Below the pieces are notes generated by a model that was not told the DNA's origin, searched no databases, and saw nothing but the letters and a program-made list of their open reading frames with translations. A DNA stretch of 64,000 nt from Chondrus crispus. Taxonomy: Eukaryota > Rhodophyta > Florideophyceae > Gigartinales > Gigartinaceae. Below, piece by piece: positions 1-10,706 of the stretch. A program made the position numbers and the translations under genes. Each line of letters starts with the position of its first letter. Within the stretch, counting starts at the first letter, position 1. The stretch covers positions 185,395-249,394 of the forward strand of contig NW_005178839.1 of assembly GCF_000350225.1 (NCBI RefSeq), read 5' to 3'.

Positions 1-59
1 TAGTTCATGATCGATGATGAAGTGGCTTCGCCGAAATCCCTTTCCTGTGAACCACCCCG

Positions 60-300
60 CCCTCGCTCCCTCCCCCCCGCCACCAACCCCCCTTCTCCCC
101 CAAATATGACCACGTCCCCTCCTCCCCGCCACCCCCCTTCCCCTCAATATCCCCACGTCCCCTCCCCGCCACCCCCCTTCCCCCCCAAAATCCCCACGTC
201 CCCTCCTCCCCGCCACCCCTACCTCGCGCCCCACCACCACGTCCCATCACCATCTTCCTCACCTCCTCAGTACCGTGACCAAGACACATCCTCCGACATG
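60..300. repeat. C-rich imperfect tandem repeat
   Basis: Low-complexity DNA made of repeated CCCCACGTCCCCT and CCGCCACCCC words. Open frames across it give Pro/Ser-rich or Gly/Arg-rich strings and come from composition. No gene is supported. Confidence 0.7.
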
Positions 301-1200
301 CTATTGTCCCCGCCACCGCGTCATCCTCCTAACATCGACACCGACACAGTCTCTCCCCGCACCCTCCATCCCTTCCATATCTTTCGTTTCATATCTCAAT
401 CCAGCCCAGTTTTGGTCATGCACATCGAGGGACCTCATTATAGCAACACGTCGTCCAGCTTTGCTTTTGTCGAGCTACAGGGAGTCAGACTGGGCCATGT
501 GCATGCGCGAGGAGGCGTTGCTGTACCTTCCATGCTGCATGGATCTGCAGACCGTCCAGACTCTGTTCCATTTCCGAGGAGTGGAACTATGGGATGGCAT
601 TACAGTAAAAACTACAGCAATGTGCTTCCGATTTTAGTGAAGAACTCAATAAAAACGGGGCGAGGGAAAGGAAAAACGAGAGGAAAGTCCTTTGTTAGGA
701 CTGGCCCTGAGTGTCGCTGAGTTCGGAGAAATGTTTGGAGGACTGCTAATTTCGGTTGCGGACCGTCAGGGGCTTGACGCTTTGTCACATCTTTGGTCGG
801 CAAAGCAGGCGTTTCTCACTGCCAACCATCACAGAGAACCGACGCGGAGCAGGCAGTCGTTAATTTGCCGGACACTCGAGTGTATGGAAATCGATATGAG
901 GCAATCATAGATTAATGCTTTCTCCGAATAGTGCCGGTTCTGTGGCTCCCGCACGGGGCGGCCTTAATGGACAGGTGCCCCTGCACTGTACTTCGGAGGC
1001 AGTCCCCAGTGACCAAGGAGGAGAAGCTTCTCAACAGATCTGCTGCTGCACAGTACCCTGTACTGTAATGATACTGTAATTTGTTGCAGATGCACGCCTG
1101 AAGACCAATCACATGTTTCGTACAAGCTGTACGCGTGTATGAAAAATTTCCAGATTGCAAAATTCGCTCCTTGACTGCAGTGCGCGAAGTGCAAATATTA
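301..1200. other. Non-coding spacer, nothing recognised
   Basis: Only short overlapping frames with no recognisable domain. TACAGTA/TACTGTA words occur around 1060-1080. No RNA gene or mobile-element end was identified. Confidence 0.4.
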
Positions 1201-1291
1201 TACAGTACACCCCCCGTCGCCCTCATTTTTGCTCGATGCAGGGCTATACAGTACACCCCCCGTCGCCCTCATTTTTGCTCGATGCAGGGCT
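1201..1291. repeat. 46-bp tandem duplication
   Basis: Two consecutive near-identical copies (1201-1246 and 1247-1291), each beginning TACAGTACACCCCCCGTCGC and ending in GATGCAGGGCT. Confidence 0.85.
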
Positions 1292-1319
1292 GTTCTATTG
1301 TCTAGACGACAAGCAATTT

Positions 1320-1357
1320 GACCTCATATGAGGTCAGTCATGGCCTCATATGAGGCC
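1320..1357. promoter_or_regulatory. Palindrome pair, CTCATATGAG core (left)
   Basis: Two 16-bp perfect palindromes, GACCTCATATGAGGTC at 1320-1335 and GGCCTCATATGAGGCC at 1342-1357, lie 6 bp apart. They share the core CCTCATATGAGG and are repeated as a second pair at 1751-1786, about 270 bp upstream of the first oxidase gene. They could be dimeric transcription-factor sites or the ends of a small non-autonomous transposon spanning 1320-1786. The sequence alone does not decide. Confidence 0.5.
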
Positions 1358-1750
1358 AGCTTTTTTTTTGCAAAAATATATAAATTAAATCGAAACTTTA
1401 AAACACTCAGTTTGGACACCATTTCTTTAACGTATACGCGCTCGGCAATAACATCTTGCAAAACATTGGGATGGCGGTTGTCAATGCACAGAGAGAGTAA
1501 GAATCTAATGAACTATCAATGATGAGTTGACTTTTTAAACAGGCGTTTTGGTTTCGAAGATATCAACATAAAACGTTTTGAGGTTGGTCAAAAAAGGCTC
1601 CTTTTTGGGCATTTTAAAAATGGCTGGAGAAGACGTGCAGATCTCACCAAACTCCACCCTTCCACAACGCAGAAGTCAACTGCCGTGTCGAGAGTATCTT
1701 TTTTCCATCTTGTTGAGCTAGCACAAGTCGAGAAAAATAAGTTGAAAAGT

Positions 1751-1786
1751 GACCTCATATGAGGTCAAATGGCCTCATATGAGGTC
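1751..1786. promoter_or_regulatory. Palindrome pair, CTCATATGAG core (right)
   Basis: GACCTCATATGAGGTC at 1751-1766 and GGCCTCATATGAGGTC at 1771-1786, with 4 bp between them. It repeats the pair at 1320-1357 and ends 17 bp before the putative TATA box. Confidence 0.5.
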
Positions 1787-1803
1787 ATTTGTCACCTAGA
1801 CAC

Positions 1804-1810
1804 TATAAAA
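1804..1810 (+). promoter_or_regulatory. Putative TATA box of first oxidase gene
   Basis: TATAAAA followed by a GC-rich stretch, about 245 bp upstream of the start codon at 2055 and just downstream of the palindrome pair. Position and sequence suit a core promoter. No transcript evidence is available. Confidence 0.45.
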
Positions 1811-2054
1811 GCGCGCACGTCACCTGCACAATATTACTGAGGTGCAGTAAGGCAGTTCATGGATCGACCCCTGCTTGTGTTGTTCAGTGCGCACTTGCTC
1901 TCCACCTGTTCTCTGTCACTCGCAGTTGTCCCAGTGTAGCCCCATGCGCAAAGAATCCATTCCAGCCTGCGAGGAGTCACTTCTTAGGGGCAGCAGCCAT
2001 TCTCCCCAGGGTTGGTTAAAGAGGCGTTCATTCTGAAACGCTTAGCTTGCTATC

Positions 2055-3607
2055 ATGGCGTTCGTACCACTAGCCCCAGTCTCAGTTGCTCATCGGCAAC
2101 CTGGAAAACTTACTACAACACTTTATGGGCGGCCTTGTCGGGCATCTAAAATCGTCCGCAGGCTTGACAGTTATTCTTCTGGCAGACTTACATGTGACCT
2201 GCGTGGCAGTCGCTCTTCTCAAAAAGTCGGTTCGTCTCTTACTCCCGAAGATGATGCCTCCACTCCAAATGTCTCTGAATTGCGCTCCGAGCATCTTGTT
2301 GCGTACTTTGACGCCGATGAGAGCATGTACCAAGTCCGTCTGGGGAATGTCCTTCGTCTTTCCATACAAAACTTCACTGTAGAAGTGCGGGAGTTGCAAC
2401 TTGCAATCCGTCGGCTCATGGGAATCAACTCACCACTCCGATACACGCCACCAGAGTGTCTCGGCTTCAAGCTTGAAAACGAAGCGGTGAACCGCCGCGA
2501 GGCGAATCGAGAGTCCAGTGGCGGTATGGTAAAAACAAGTTGGCTTGTTCGAAAAGTTTATGATGTCACGTGCACGGCGCTAGATGTATTCTTCGATGGC
2601 CGACCTATTCCCCGGTTCTGGTTTCTAGAAACAATTGCACGGATGCCATACTTCTCGTACTCAAGCTGCCTACATTTACTGAGCACACTCGGATGGTACA
2701 GGTCACCAACGCTCATGAACATGCATCATGCTGAAGAGCTGAATGAAGCGTATCACTTAGCTGTGATGGAAAGCCTTGGAGGTGACAAGCGATGGCAAGT
2801 ACGTTTTGGTCCAGATGTGATCGCTGCACAAAAAGATGTCAAAGCATCCCCGTCGTTGAGCTGACATAGCGACTTTTGCGCATCTGCTTTTTATTTTGTG
2901 CATACGTGCGTATACGAAGGATCGCTTTCTTGCATTTCACGCAAGCTTGGCGTACTACTGGTACGTGTTGTACAAAGCTATATTCGCAGTGCCGGCATGC
3001 AGTTTCAGACCTCTTTCCCGTTAGACAACAATACTGACGTTTCTTGAACTTGCACAACTTACTCCGAAAAGGTTTCTGGTGTTCTTGTTTTTCGTTTCAC
3101 CGGCTGAGTCCTATCGCTTTTCTCAGATCCTTGAGGCCCACGCCGTTGATACATACACCGAGTTCATTGATGCCAACAAGGACGTGCTTGATTCACTGGC
3201 GGTGCCCGACGTTGCCTACGAATATTTCCGGGAATTTCGATACTACTTTGACGAATTCCAGCTATCCGAGGACAGTTTAAGCAGTTCGAAACGTCAACCA
3301 GAGATATCTTCGCTACTAAGTGTCTTTGAAAACATATTGATGGACGAGGTATGTAGTGCAGCGTTCGTCACGGTTTGGAACTTGAAAGCAGTCTACTGAC
3401 TTGCCCGCGTTTTCTATATTCTCGTAGAGAGAACACACACGGACAATGAGCGCATGTATCGACTTCGTCGAAAAGGGGGAGCAGTTTAGTTACAACGGCA
3501 AAGTGGTATCAGCAAGCTCGCGACGCCCTAACGTCATTCCTTCTGAAAAGCGAGAAAATTTTTGGCGCCAGTGGTCAAACGTGGATGAAACTGACGTGGA
3601 TGTGTGA
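2055..3607 (+). CDS. PTOX: Plastid terminal oxidase-like (AOX family), copy 1, four exons
   Basis: Di-iron quinol oxidase of the alternative oxidase/plastid terminal oxidase family; the plastid members oxidise plastoquinol and reduce O2 to water at the thylakoid. I join exons 2055-2798, 2920-2960, 3072-3348 and 3428-3607 (GT-AG introns of 121, 111 and 79 bp, phases 0, 2, 0), giving about 413 residues. All six expected iron ligands are visible: E192 in FLETIARMPYF, E231 and H234 in NEAYH, E283 in ILEAHAVD, and E354 and H357 in DEREHTRTM, the last across the exon 3/4 junction. The first ~80 residues are Ser/Arg-rich and begin MAFVPLAP, as expected for a transit peptide. An in-frame TAG lies 12 nt before the ATG, which fixes the start. 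Downstream motifs (YYFDEFQ, then FENILMDE) resemble plastid rather than mitochondrial members. A paralogue follows about 560 bp downstream. Confidence 0.85.
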
Positions 3608-4171
3608 TTGTCATTGATGGGCAACGACGGGGTTTGTCTACTAAGAGAAGGAGAGAACCATGAGGATTGAGCACTTCGAACGTGGGGTTGTGGCCATATC
3701 TCTTGAATTGTGCTTTCCATAACTTTGACTGCCGGTGATAACAACTGCCGTGATGCTTGCGGAAGAATGTAATTGAAGGTGCGGGTGCGCCCAAATAGGG
3801 GACGGGGCGGACGAGGGTGAAGAGTCTCGGTGAGATTGAGATTGTTTAAAGTTTCATCAGCAGCTATCCTGTTGAGGGAACTATATGTTGTACAGCAGAT
3901 AGTGGACAGTGTGTACGTTATGAGTGTATCTCTCACGTGGCATTTGGAAATAAGACCCATGGATTACGAAGGGTAGGATAAATTTGTTGTGAATTAGATT
4001 TCCGTACGGGGCCGCCACACATATATGAAACATTGGTGCAATACTCTACATCTACACTGTCTGGACAGCAGTGAAGCAGACAAAACCTTCAGTTCGTCGA
4101 TCTCCCCCAAGTTCCTCCGGAGCACTCTGCGGTACTTCCTTCAAGCCTCATTCTCACCGGGATCTGTCAAC
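3608..4171. other. Spacer between the oxidase paralogues
   Basis: Holds the 3' end of copy 1 and the promoter/5' UTR of copy 2. Minus-strand frames in 3490-3960 lack any recognisable domain and overlap the last exon of copy 1. A weak ACATATATGA at 4018-4027 could be a TATA-like element for copy 2. Confidence 0.4.
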
Positions 4172-5709
4172 ATGGCCTTCATCTTTGCAGCACCGGCAAC
4201 GTTGAGCAGCAAGCATTCTGCTGTATTTCCTCATCACTTTCGCTCATCCCTTTTTGCTCCAGCCAGCCCTCGTACCGCACCCTCATTCACATGCACCCTC
4301 CTTGACGACACCACATCCCGCGACACTAACGCCCCGGAAATCACCGATGAAACCCCATCCGACCCTGAACACTCTGTCCAACAGGTCTCCAGACTCCGCT
4401 CAGAGCATCTCAATGCCTTTTTCGACGCTGACGAGAGCATGTATCAAGTCCGTCTTGCAAACGTCTTCAGTCTGGCCCTACAAAACTTTGTAGTCGAGCT
4501 CAGTGAACTGCAAACGGGCTTCAGACGTCTCGTCGGTCTCGATTCTCCACTGCGATACACTCCGCCAGATTGTCTCAACTTCATCCTCGACGATGCGACG
4601 GTCGCCAACCGCGAGAGGGAAAGGGAGAATCGGGATGGCAAAGTTGAAACAGGCTGGTTTGTGCGCAAAGTCTACGATGTCACATGCGCGGGCCTTGACT
4701 TACTTTTTGATGGGCGTCCAATTCCCAGGTTCTGGATGTTGGAGACTGTTGCACGAATGCCATACTTTGCGTATTCAAGCTGTCTGCATTTGCTCAGCAC
4801 TCTCGGATGGTATCGATCGCCGACGCTTATGAATATGCATCACGCGGAAGAACTCAATGAAGCATACCATCTCGCAGTTATGGAAAGCCTTGGCGGCGAC
4901 AAGCAGTGGCGGGTATGTTGTGTCGCGGATTGATAGCGCTAGTAATAACACAGTGAGTCGTTACTTCCACGTTGCTGACTTCTGCGTGTTTTATGTGTGC
5001 TTGCGCCTGGGAAGGATCGCTTTCTAGCTTTTCACGCAAGCCTAGTGTACTACTGGTACGTGAAACATGAGTCCCTCTGGACACGTCGAGTTTGGCTGCC
5101 CGGCGTTGGAAACCCATACTGACAGGGTAGGGAGGATTGATGTCGACGCGTGAAGGTTTCTTGTGATCTTGTTTCTTTTTTCCCCGGCTGAATCATACCG
5201 CTTCTCGCAGATTTTGGAGGCTCACGCCGCCGATAGCTATTGCGAATTCATCGATGCGAACCGCGACTTGCTGAGATCGCTACCCGCTCCCGAAGTATCT
5301 CACGAGTATTACTCCGAGTTCATGTACTACTTTTACGAGTTTCAGCTTTCTGATGAAAAGCAACCCCCTCCGGAACGGCGACCGGAGATATTTTCATTGC
5401 TGGACGTTTTTGAGAATATTTTACTTGATGAGGTAAGTGTGTCCCTCTGAAACATAGCAGCACTCCCCGCTGTCCTGGGATTACTCACATTGGTGCTTGG
5501 GCCATAATACTGACATTTTGATTTTGCAGCGAGAACACACACGGACGATGAGCGCTTGCACCGATTTTATTGAAAACGGCAACAAATTCCACTACAATGG
5601 GAAAGCCGTGTCAGGCAGTTCGCGACGTCCGAATGTCATTCCCTCCCAAAAACGAGAACAGTTTTGGCGCAAATGGGCAGGAGTCCATAATAAACGGGAC
5701 AGGGGATGA
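4172..5709 (+). CDS. PTOX: Plastid terminal oxidase-like (AOX family), copy 2, four exons
   Basis: Tandem paralogue of the gene at 2055-3607, with introns at identical places and phases. Exons are 4172-4912, 5015-5055, 5156-5432 and 5530-5709 (introns 102, 100 and 97 bp), about 412 residues. Ligands are conserved: E191 in MLETVARMPYF, E230 and H233 in NEAYH, E282 in ILEAHAAD, E353 and H356 in DEREHTRTM. I start at 4172 because MAFIFAAPA matches the MAFV start of copy 1. The frame is open upstream to an ATG at 4025, so a longer start cannot be excluded. The catalytic exons are much closer between paralogues than the transit-peptide regions. Both copies look intact, so subfunctionalisation or dosage is more likely than decay. 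Confidence 0.85.
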
Positions 5710-6207
5710 CAAAGCACTAAGGACAAACAAGAATTGGGACGATGGCCCATTTCCCTGTCTCGTTGGCTTTTTTATGCCTTGATTGAAAGATCTCAACGTT
5801 GAAATCCTCTCGCCAGATTACGCCAGCAACAATGAAGGAGTCTGCCTACTATACGTAGTTGATTGCTTCTCCAGTAGACGGCGGGTATTGGGTAATCTGT
5901 TGGGTTGCTTTGTTAGTTTTACGTAGTGCTTTGTATCCTAGTACAGTCGAATTACCTTCGTCATTGAAATCGCAAAGTTACGGTCACTTCATTCGGTAAT
6001 CATTTTCAAGAACAAACCGGAGCATATAACAAGGGGAATTGTTGGGCATCAGATGGCCAGCCAACCCGACCATATGCTTCTGCGCGGTTCCTTCACTGTG
6101 ACCAGAACAAGTGGCCCATACATCAAGGGTGAGCTGGTTACGACAGAATCCAAATCACGAAGTGCGAGACCTGGCAACCGCGCAATTTCATCAAACAGCC
6201 ATTTGAG
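5710..6207. other. Intergenic spacer between convergent genes
   Basis: Lies between the 3' end of oxidase copy 2 (plus) and the stop codon of the zinc-finger gene (minus). It should contain both 3' UTRs. No ORF, repeat or RNA gene recognised. Confidence 0.5.
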
Positions 6208-8763
6208 CTATGATTGTACTTGGTGATTGACCCTGGAGCGGCCGGGGTTGGACCCTGAACCAGACTGGTACTCTGGATGTAGGGACCCAGTGTGCTGTCG
6301 AAGGTTTCCCAGCTCCCCAAATCGGGATGAACATACTGGACAAACAAATGGCCTGCGCTTTTCGTGAACGGTTTCCTTGTGCCTTCGTAGCTTGTTCCTC
6401 TCCGAAAACATGCTGGGGCATGACGGGCACTGGTACGGCCGCACGCGGTCGTGGACAATCCGCACATGCCTGTTTGCGTCACTCTTCGTCTTGAATCTGG
6501 ACTCGCATTTAGAGCATCTGAACGATCGCTCGTGCACTGTCCGTACATGATTATCGCGATCCCTCTTCCGAGCGAAGTCTTGACCGCATCCAGAACAAGG
6601 GTATGTTCGCGAAGACTCCAGCGGCGAAGGCGTACCTGGTCCAAGCTGTCTTCGCTTACGCGGAGATCCCTCATCACCAGATGCTGGTAATTGCCGCTTC
6701 TGGCTGCCATTGCGTTGATCTGACGTCGCTTGAATACCCGTGAGTTGCGAGATTTGTGCAATGCTGTTCTGGCGCGGATGGCGCGCGTTTGGCACGCCCA
6801 TGTCTAGCAGATGAGACTGGGTGATGATCGGACCAGAAACCGTGCCAGTCGCTACTCCATTTGGTTGTTGTGATAATCCGTTGTTAACAGCTCTGGAGTT
6901 GGGGCCACTGCCATGCCACTGCAGCAACTCCTGTTGTGTTGTCGGCACAGCAGCTTTGCGACTCGAAAGATCTCCAACTTGCTGTCCATCACCTGCTGCA
7001 ACCCCAGGTAGTTGATTTTGCGCGGAGTTTTGATATACCTGCTGGTTCAATTGATCATCTGCTGCAGCTGAAGCCTGAGGGATTTGCGAAGGTTGAGTGT
7101 GAACCACGACTGAACCTTGTGGGGGAGCAAGTCCCGTACCCTGATTCAAAATGAGATGTGGAGTATTCTGTTGCTGTTCCACAGGTTGATACAGACCTGT
7201 CTGCACGTGATGTTGTGAGACAGCCTGGTCCTGAAAGTCCTGTGGAGTGGAATGGCCGCCTGGGCGATGCAGTAGTTGCGCTTGGCCCTGATCCGCGTAA
7301 CTTTGAATATCTTGAGCTGTCACTCCATTCCGTTCATGGACATGAACCCCGGACCGGGCAACCCCTTGAGGTAATTGCGAATTCTGCCCTTGGCGTTCCA
7401 GGTCGCGTGCGACATTGACAGCTTGATTGGTTGCCGGTTGAGATACGCCCACAGAGCTGAGAGGAATGCCAGCAGGGTTCAAATTCAGCGGATCGAAAAG
7501 GCCTGTGCTCGTGTACGAAGGTGGGTATTGTATATTCGCTGATTGCATTGCGCTAGCCGGGAGCCCAAGTCCGGCCGGGTACAACTGCCCATTGTGAATG
7601 TTTGCGCCCCTCATGACTGAGATATGGTTCACGTTGCTCGCTGCCGTTGAGCGGCGAGCCATGTGCATCTGCTGGGACATAGCTTGCTGGCCCTGATGCG
7701 CTTGTTGCGCAGGTATCTGCTGCTGGTGAACGGCAGCAACACGGCCGTGTTGAATTCCAACTTTTTGGCCTTTCTGCTGGGTGTGGTGGGCAGCCTGAAC
7801 CGGCTGCTGATACCGTTGGGCGAGATCGGTCTTAGATGTTGCTAAGGGATATGGCGAGTTCGAAGAAGGCATTTGCGTCAACTGCGCCTGGGGGTTTTGC
7901 ATTCGAGCTCCGTGATACTGCTGCTGCAATTGCTGATGCTGAGCATCCTGATTCATCTGATGTACATCCATGTATTGTTGAGCATGCTGCGGCACCGTGG
8001 GTTTCTGATGCTGCTGCACTGCTTGATGTGACTGGATCTGGCGTGCAGAAACCATGTGCTGTGATGTGACGAGCTCGGGACGTGATGGACGTGATGGCCG
8101 CGACACATGAGGTTGTGGGGGCACGTGCTGTTGACGTATTTGCTGCGGGGGGATTTGTTGGGGATGGGCGTACATGTTGTGATGGGGTGGGCGGGAGGCC
8201 ATGTAGGCCCGAGGATGTTGTTGTGGCTGTTGCTGTTGGCGCTGCTGTTGCTGCGAAATGGGTTGAGCAAGCTGGCCGTGAGTGACGGCAACTTGAGAGA
8301 GGTGCGGATTTCGCTGCGGCTGTGCATGGGCAGGGAGGACCTGCTGGTGTGGCGAGGAAACAGGAGGTGTCTGCTGATGGAGTTGTTGTATCGGACGAGC
8401 AGGGGGCTGCGGCATCGAGGGTGGGGCATCGTGAGCAGGCTGCCGAGAGCGGGAGGGCGGTGGTGGGGAGACCTGTGGGATCGAAGGCGAGGGTGGGACA
8501 GGTTGAGTGGGTAAAGTTGGGTGAGAAGACATTGCGTCTCGTTGAGACTGGCGAGTGAGAACGGGATACTTTCTCTGAAGGGGTGTGGAAGCTTGCCAAG
8601 CAGGGTCTAAGTAAGAGGCAGGATCAAGACTTGAGGTATTGATCCTAGTGGGTTTGGCCGAGCGTGGTCTGTTGATGGTGGTGGAGGGGCGGGAAGGGTC
8701 TTCTGAATTCTTTGAAGTAGGGATGTGCGGCACGGTGAATCCGCGCGTGACAGAAGGGGGCAT
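6208..8763 (-). CDS. Gln/Pro/His-rich C2H2 zinc-finger protein
   Basis: 851-residue intronless protein, probably a nuclear DNA-binding regulator. The first ~700 residues are low-complexity and rich in Gln, Pro, His and Ser (long QQ/HQ runs), resembling activation or prion-like domains. A basic stretch (KRQLPASGDEGSPRKRRQLG) just before the fingers could be a nuclear localisation signal. Four consecutive C2H2 fingers follow: C723-C726-H739-H744, C750-C753-H766-H771, C779-C782-H795-H800 and C808-C811-H824-H829, each with a 12-residue C-to-H spacing. Linkers are unlike TGEKP (for example VHERS, VHDRVRP, VHEKRRP). An in-frame TAA two codons upstream of the ATG supports this start. It is convergent with the oxidase genes. 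Target and orthologue are not identifiable here. Confidence 0.8.
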   Translation of the reverse strand: MPPSVTRGFTVPHIPTSKNSEDPSRPSTTINRPRSAKPTRINTSSLDPASYLDPAWQASTPLQRKYPVLTRQSQRDAMSSHPTLPTQPVPPSPSIPQVSPPPPSRSRQPAHDAPPSMPQPPARPIQQLHQQTPPVSSPHQQVLPAHAQPQRNPHLSQVAVTHGQLAQPISQQQQRQQQQPQQHPRAYMASRPPHHNMYAHPQQIPPQQIRQQHVPPQPHVSRPSRPSRPELVTSQHMVSARQIQSHQAVQQHQKPTVPQHAQQYMDVHQMNQDAQHQQLQQQYHGARMQNPQAQLTQMPSSNSPYPLATSKTDLAQRYQQPVQAAHHTQQKGQKVGIQHGRVAAVHQQQIPAQQAHQGQQAMSQQMHMARRSTAASNVNHISVMRGANIHNGQLYPAGLGLPASAMQSANIQYPPSYTSTGLFDPLNLNPAGIPLSSVGVSQPATNQAVNVARDLERQGQNSQLPQGVARSGVHVHERNGVTAQDIQSYADQGQAQLLHRPGGHSTPQDFQDQAVSQHHVQTGLYQPVEQQQNTPHLILNQGTGLAPPQGSVVVHTQPSQIPQASAAADDQLNQQVYQNSAQNQLPGVAAGDGQQVGDLSSRKAAVPTTQQELLQWHGSGPNSRAVNNGLSQQPNGVATGTVSGPIITQSHLLDMGVPNARHPRQNSIAQISQLTGIQATSDQRNGSQKRQLPASGDEGSPRKRRQLGPGTPSPLESSRTYPCSGCGQDFARKRDRDNHVRTVHERSFRCSKCESRFKTKSDANRHVRIVHDRVRPYQCPSCPSMFSERNKLRRHKETVHEKRRPFVCPVCSSRFGELGNLRQHTGSLHPEYQSGSGSNPGRSRVNHQVQS

Positions 8764-8913
8764 TTCTTAATAGTCGTGGCGATGCCCCGTTCTGAGCAGG
8801 AGGGGGGGCGAGGGGGCGAATGACCCGCAAGCGAAGGAAAACGTGGATCAAGAGGGGTGATGGGGAGGGGGCGGTGTCGGTTATGGTGGGAGGGAGGGAG
8901 GCGAGAGAACAAC

Positions 8914-8938
8914 GGGGGGGGGGGGGGGGGGGGGGGGG
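8914..8938. repeat. G(25) homopolymer next to assembly gap
   Basis: Run of 25 consecutive G, 34 bases before the N block. It is either a true poly-G/G-quadruplex tract that stopped assembly or a low-quality contig end. Confidence 0.9.
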
Positions 8939-8972
8939 CCCTATTCTAAATAACCCTAAAAGGGGGTTGGGG

Positions 8973-9416
8973 NNNNNNNNNNNNNNNNNNNNNNNNNNNN
9001 NNNNNNNNNNNNNNNNNNNNNNNNNNNNNNNNNNNNNNNNNNNNNNNNNNNNNNNNNNNNNNNNNNNNNNNNNNNNNNNNNNNNNNNNNNNNNNNNNNNN
9101 NNNNNNNNNNNNNNNNNNNNNNNNNNNNNNNNNNNNNNNNNNNNNNNNNNNNNNNNNNNNNNNNNNNNNNNNNNNNNNNNNNNNNNNNNNNNNNNNNNNN
9201 NNNNNNNNNNNNNNNNNNNNNNNNNNNNNNNNNNNNNNNNNNNNNNNNNNNNNNNNNNNNNNNNNNNNNNNNNNNNNNNNNNNNNNNNNNNNNNNNNNNN
9301 NNNNNNNNNNNNNNNNNNNNNNNNNNNNNNNNNNNNNNNNNNNNNNNNNNNNNNNNNNNNNNNNNNNNNNNNNNNNNNNNNNNNNNNNNNNNNNNNNNNN
9401 NNNNNNNNNNNNNNNN
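8973..9416. other. Assembly gap (444 N)
   Basis: Block of undetermined bases. Open frames that appear to cross it have no meaning. Confidence 0.99.
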
Positions 9417-10653
9417 GAGAGGGCACGCCGAGGGCGATGGAGGCGGGGGGTGTCTTTTTCTTCTAAATTTCGTCTTTTTGGCTCTCGGTGATCGGACGTG
9501 TCTTTTCGAAAATGTCGGATTTTCACTTACTTTCGCTCACGGCGAACACGAGGCGTCGCTCACTCCGAGCCTCATCCAGTAGGCACGCGCTCGCCCGCCC
9601 CGAGTCATGCGCAGCTCCGCCCTCTCCGACCGACACAAAATTTTCCAACGACCGACACTCCACCGTCCCATCATCTTGGATACGTACGTCTTGTCCCTGG
9701 CACGTCGTTCCGTCAAGGTGGCATTTCGTTTACGACCGGGGGGAAAGGGAAGGGAAAAAGAATTAGCCCAAGCGAAACGCAACTCAGCTTGTCCCTGCTT
9801 CATTTGTCTTTCTTGTGGCGTTGACAAGTAAACAGACTCACTCGGCCCCTCACACCTGAAAAGCAGCCTTTGGATCAGAAACGTTGGCGAGCTACTGTAC
9901 TAGTACATTATGTGCATGAAGAGTTGCGTTTCATTATCTTTTTCGGTTGTCAACGAGCGCAGTTGAAAAGGCATACCACCAAAGTAGGAACGCGTAATTG
10001 AATTACGCGTGTCTATTTACATGCCAGGTCAATTTGAGCTTGCGGCGCGCGGCCATCGCCGTGAAGTGGGTGAGGCATAGATGTCATGAGGTGAAGTAGG
10101 GGATGCCGCTCTCCAAAGGGATAGAGCTCCAGTAGACGGCAGTAGACGGCAGGTACTCTGCCGCCACAGCAGGGAAAAGCGGGCGTCAACACGACTAGGC
10201 GCAAAACAAGCACAAATACCAGGGGTCCCCTTCACTGCCTCGTAAGGGAGTTTCCAACGCCGGTCCGTCTCGTTCCAAACCGCGCCGTGGTTTCGACTGT
10301 CGTCCCGAGGAAGCGGGGCGCCGCGGTGGCATCGCGAAGCATTCTCGAGGATGTGTTGCGCAGGCGCCAGCGACTCCACAGCGCTGCCGCTCATCACAGA
10401 CGTCGTACAAGTATCCGCTTCGCCCGTGATGCACACAAGTACGCGCCCTACACGCGACGTGACCCACGCCCACTGGCACTGGCTCGCTGGAGACACTCGC
10501 CTCAACTTGGCAGAGTCCCGCTTTTTTTAATCGAAAATTAGTAGGCAAACCGGCACCAGTGGCTGCGCTTCCCCATTGCTATCGAAAATTTTCGAAAAAA
10601 CTGTGTCGGCAGAAGACGCGTCCGATATCCCCTCGTCGCGCGCGCGCACGGCG

Positions 10654-10706
10654 CGCACCACGAGCCGCAACTCATAATCGCGCACCACGAGCCGCAACTC
10701 ATAATC
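10654..10706. repeat. 27-bp-period tandem duplication
   Basis: The 26-nt word beginning CGCACCACGAGCCGC and ending CTCATAATC occurs at 10654-10679 and again at 10681-10706, perfectly. Confidence 0.85.

Noticed and set aside
7..720. 237-codon Pro-rich plus-strand frame
   Set aside because: Its first half is the C-rich tandem repeat and the rest has no domain; the opposite strand is equally open. Composition explains it.
2055..5709. Mitochondrial alternative oxidase instead of plastid terminal oxidase
   Set aside because: Both share the ligands, but the MAF-type N-terminus and the long FDEFQ-containing insertion before the last ligand pair fit the plastid clade better. A phylogeny would settle it.
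8645..9526. Long frames crossing the N block
   Set aside because: The bases are undetermined, so the frames are artefacts.
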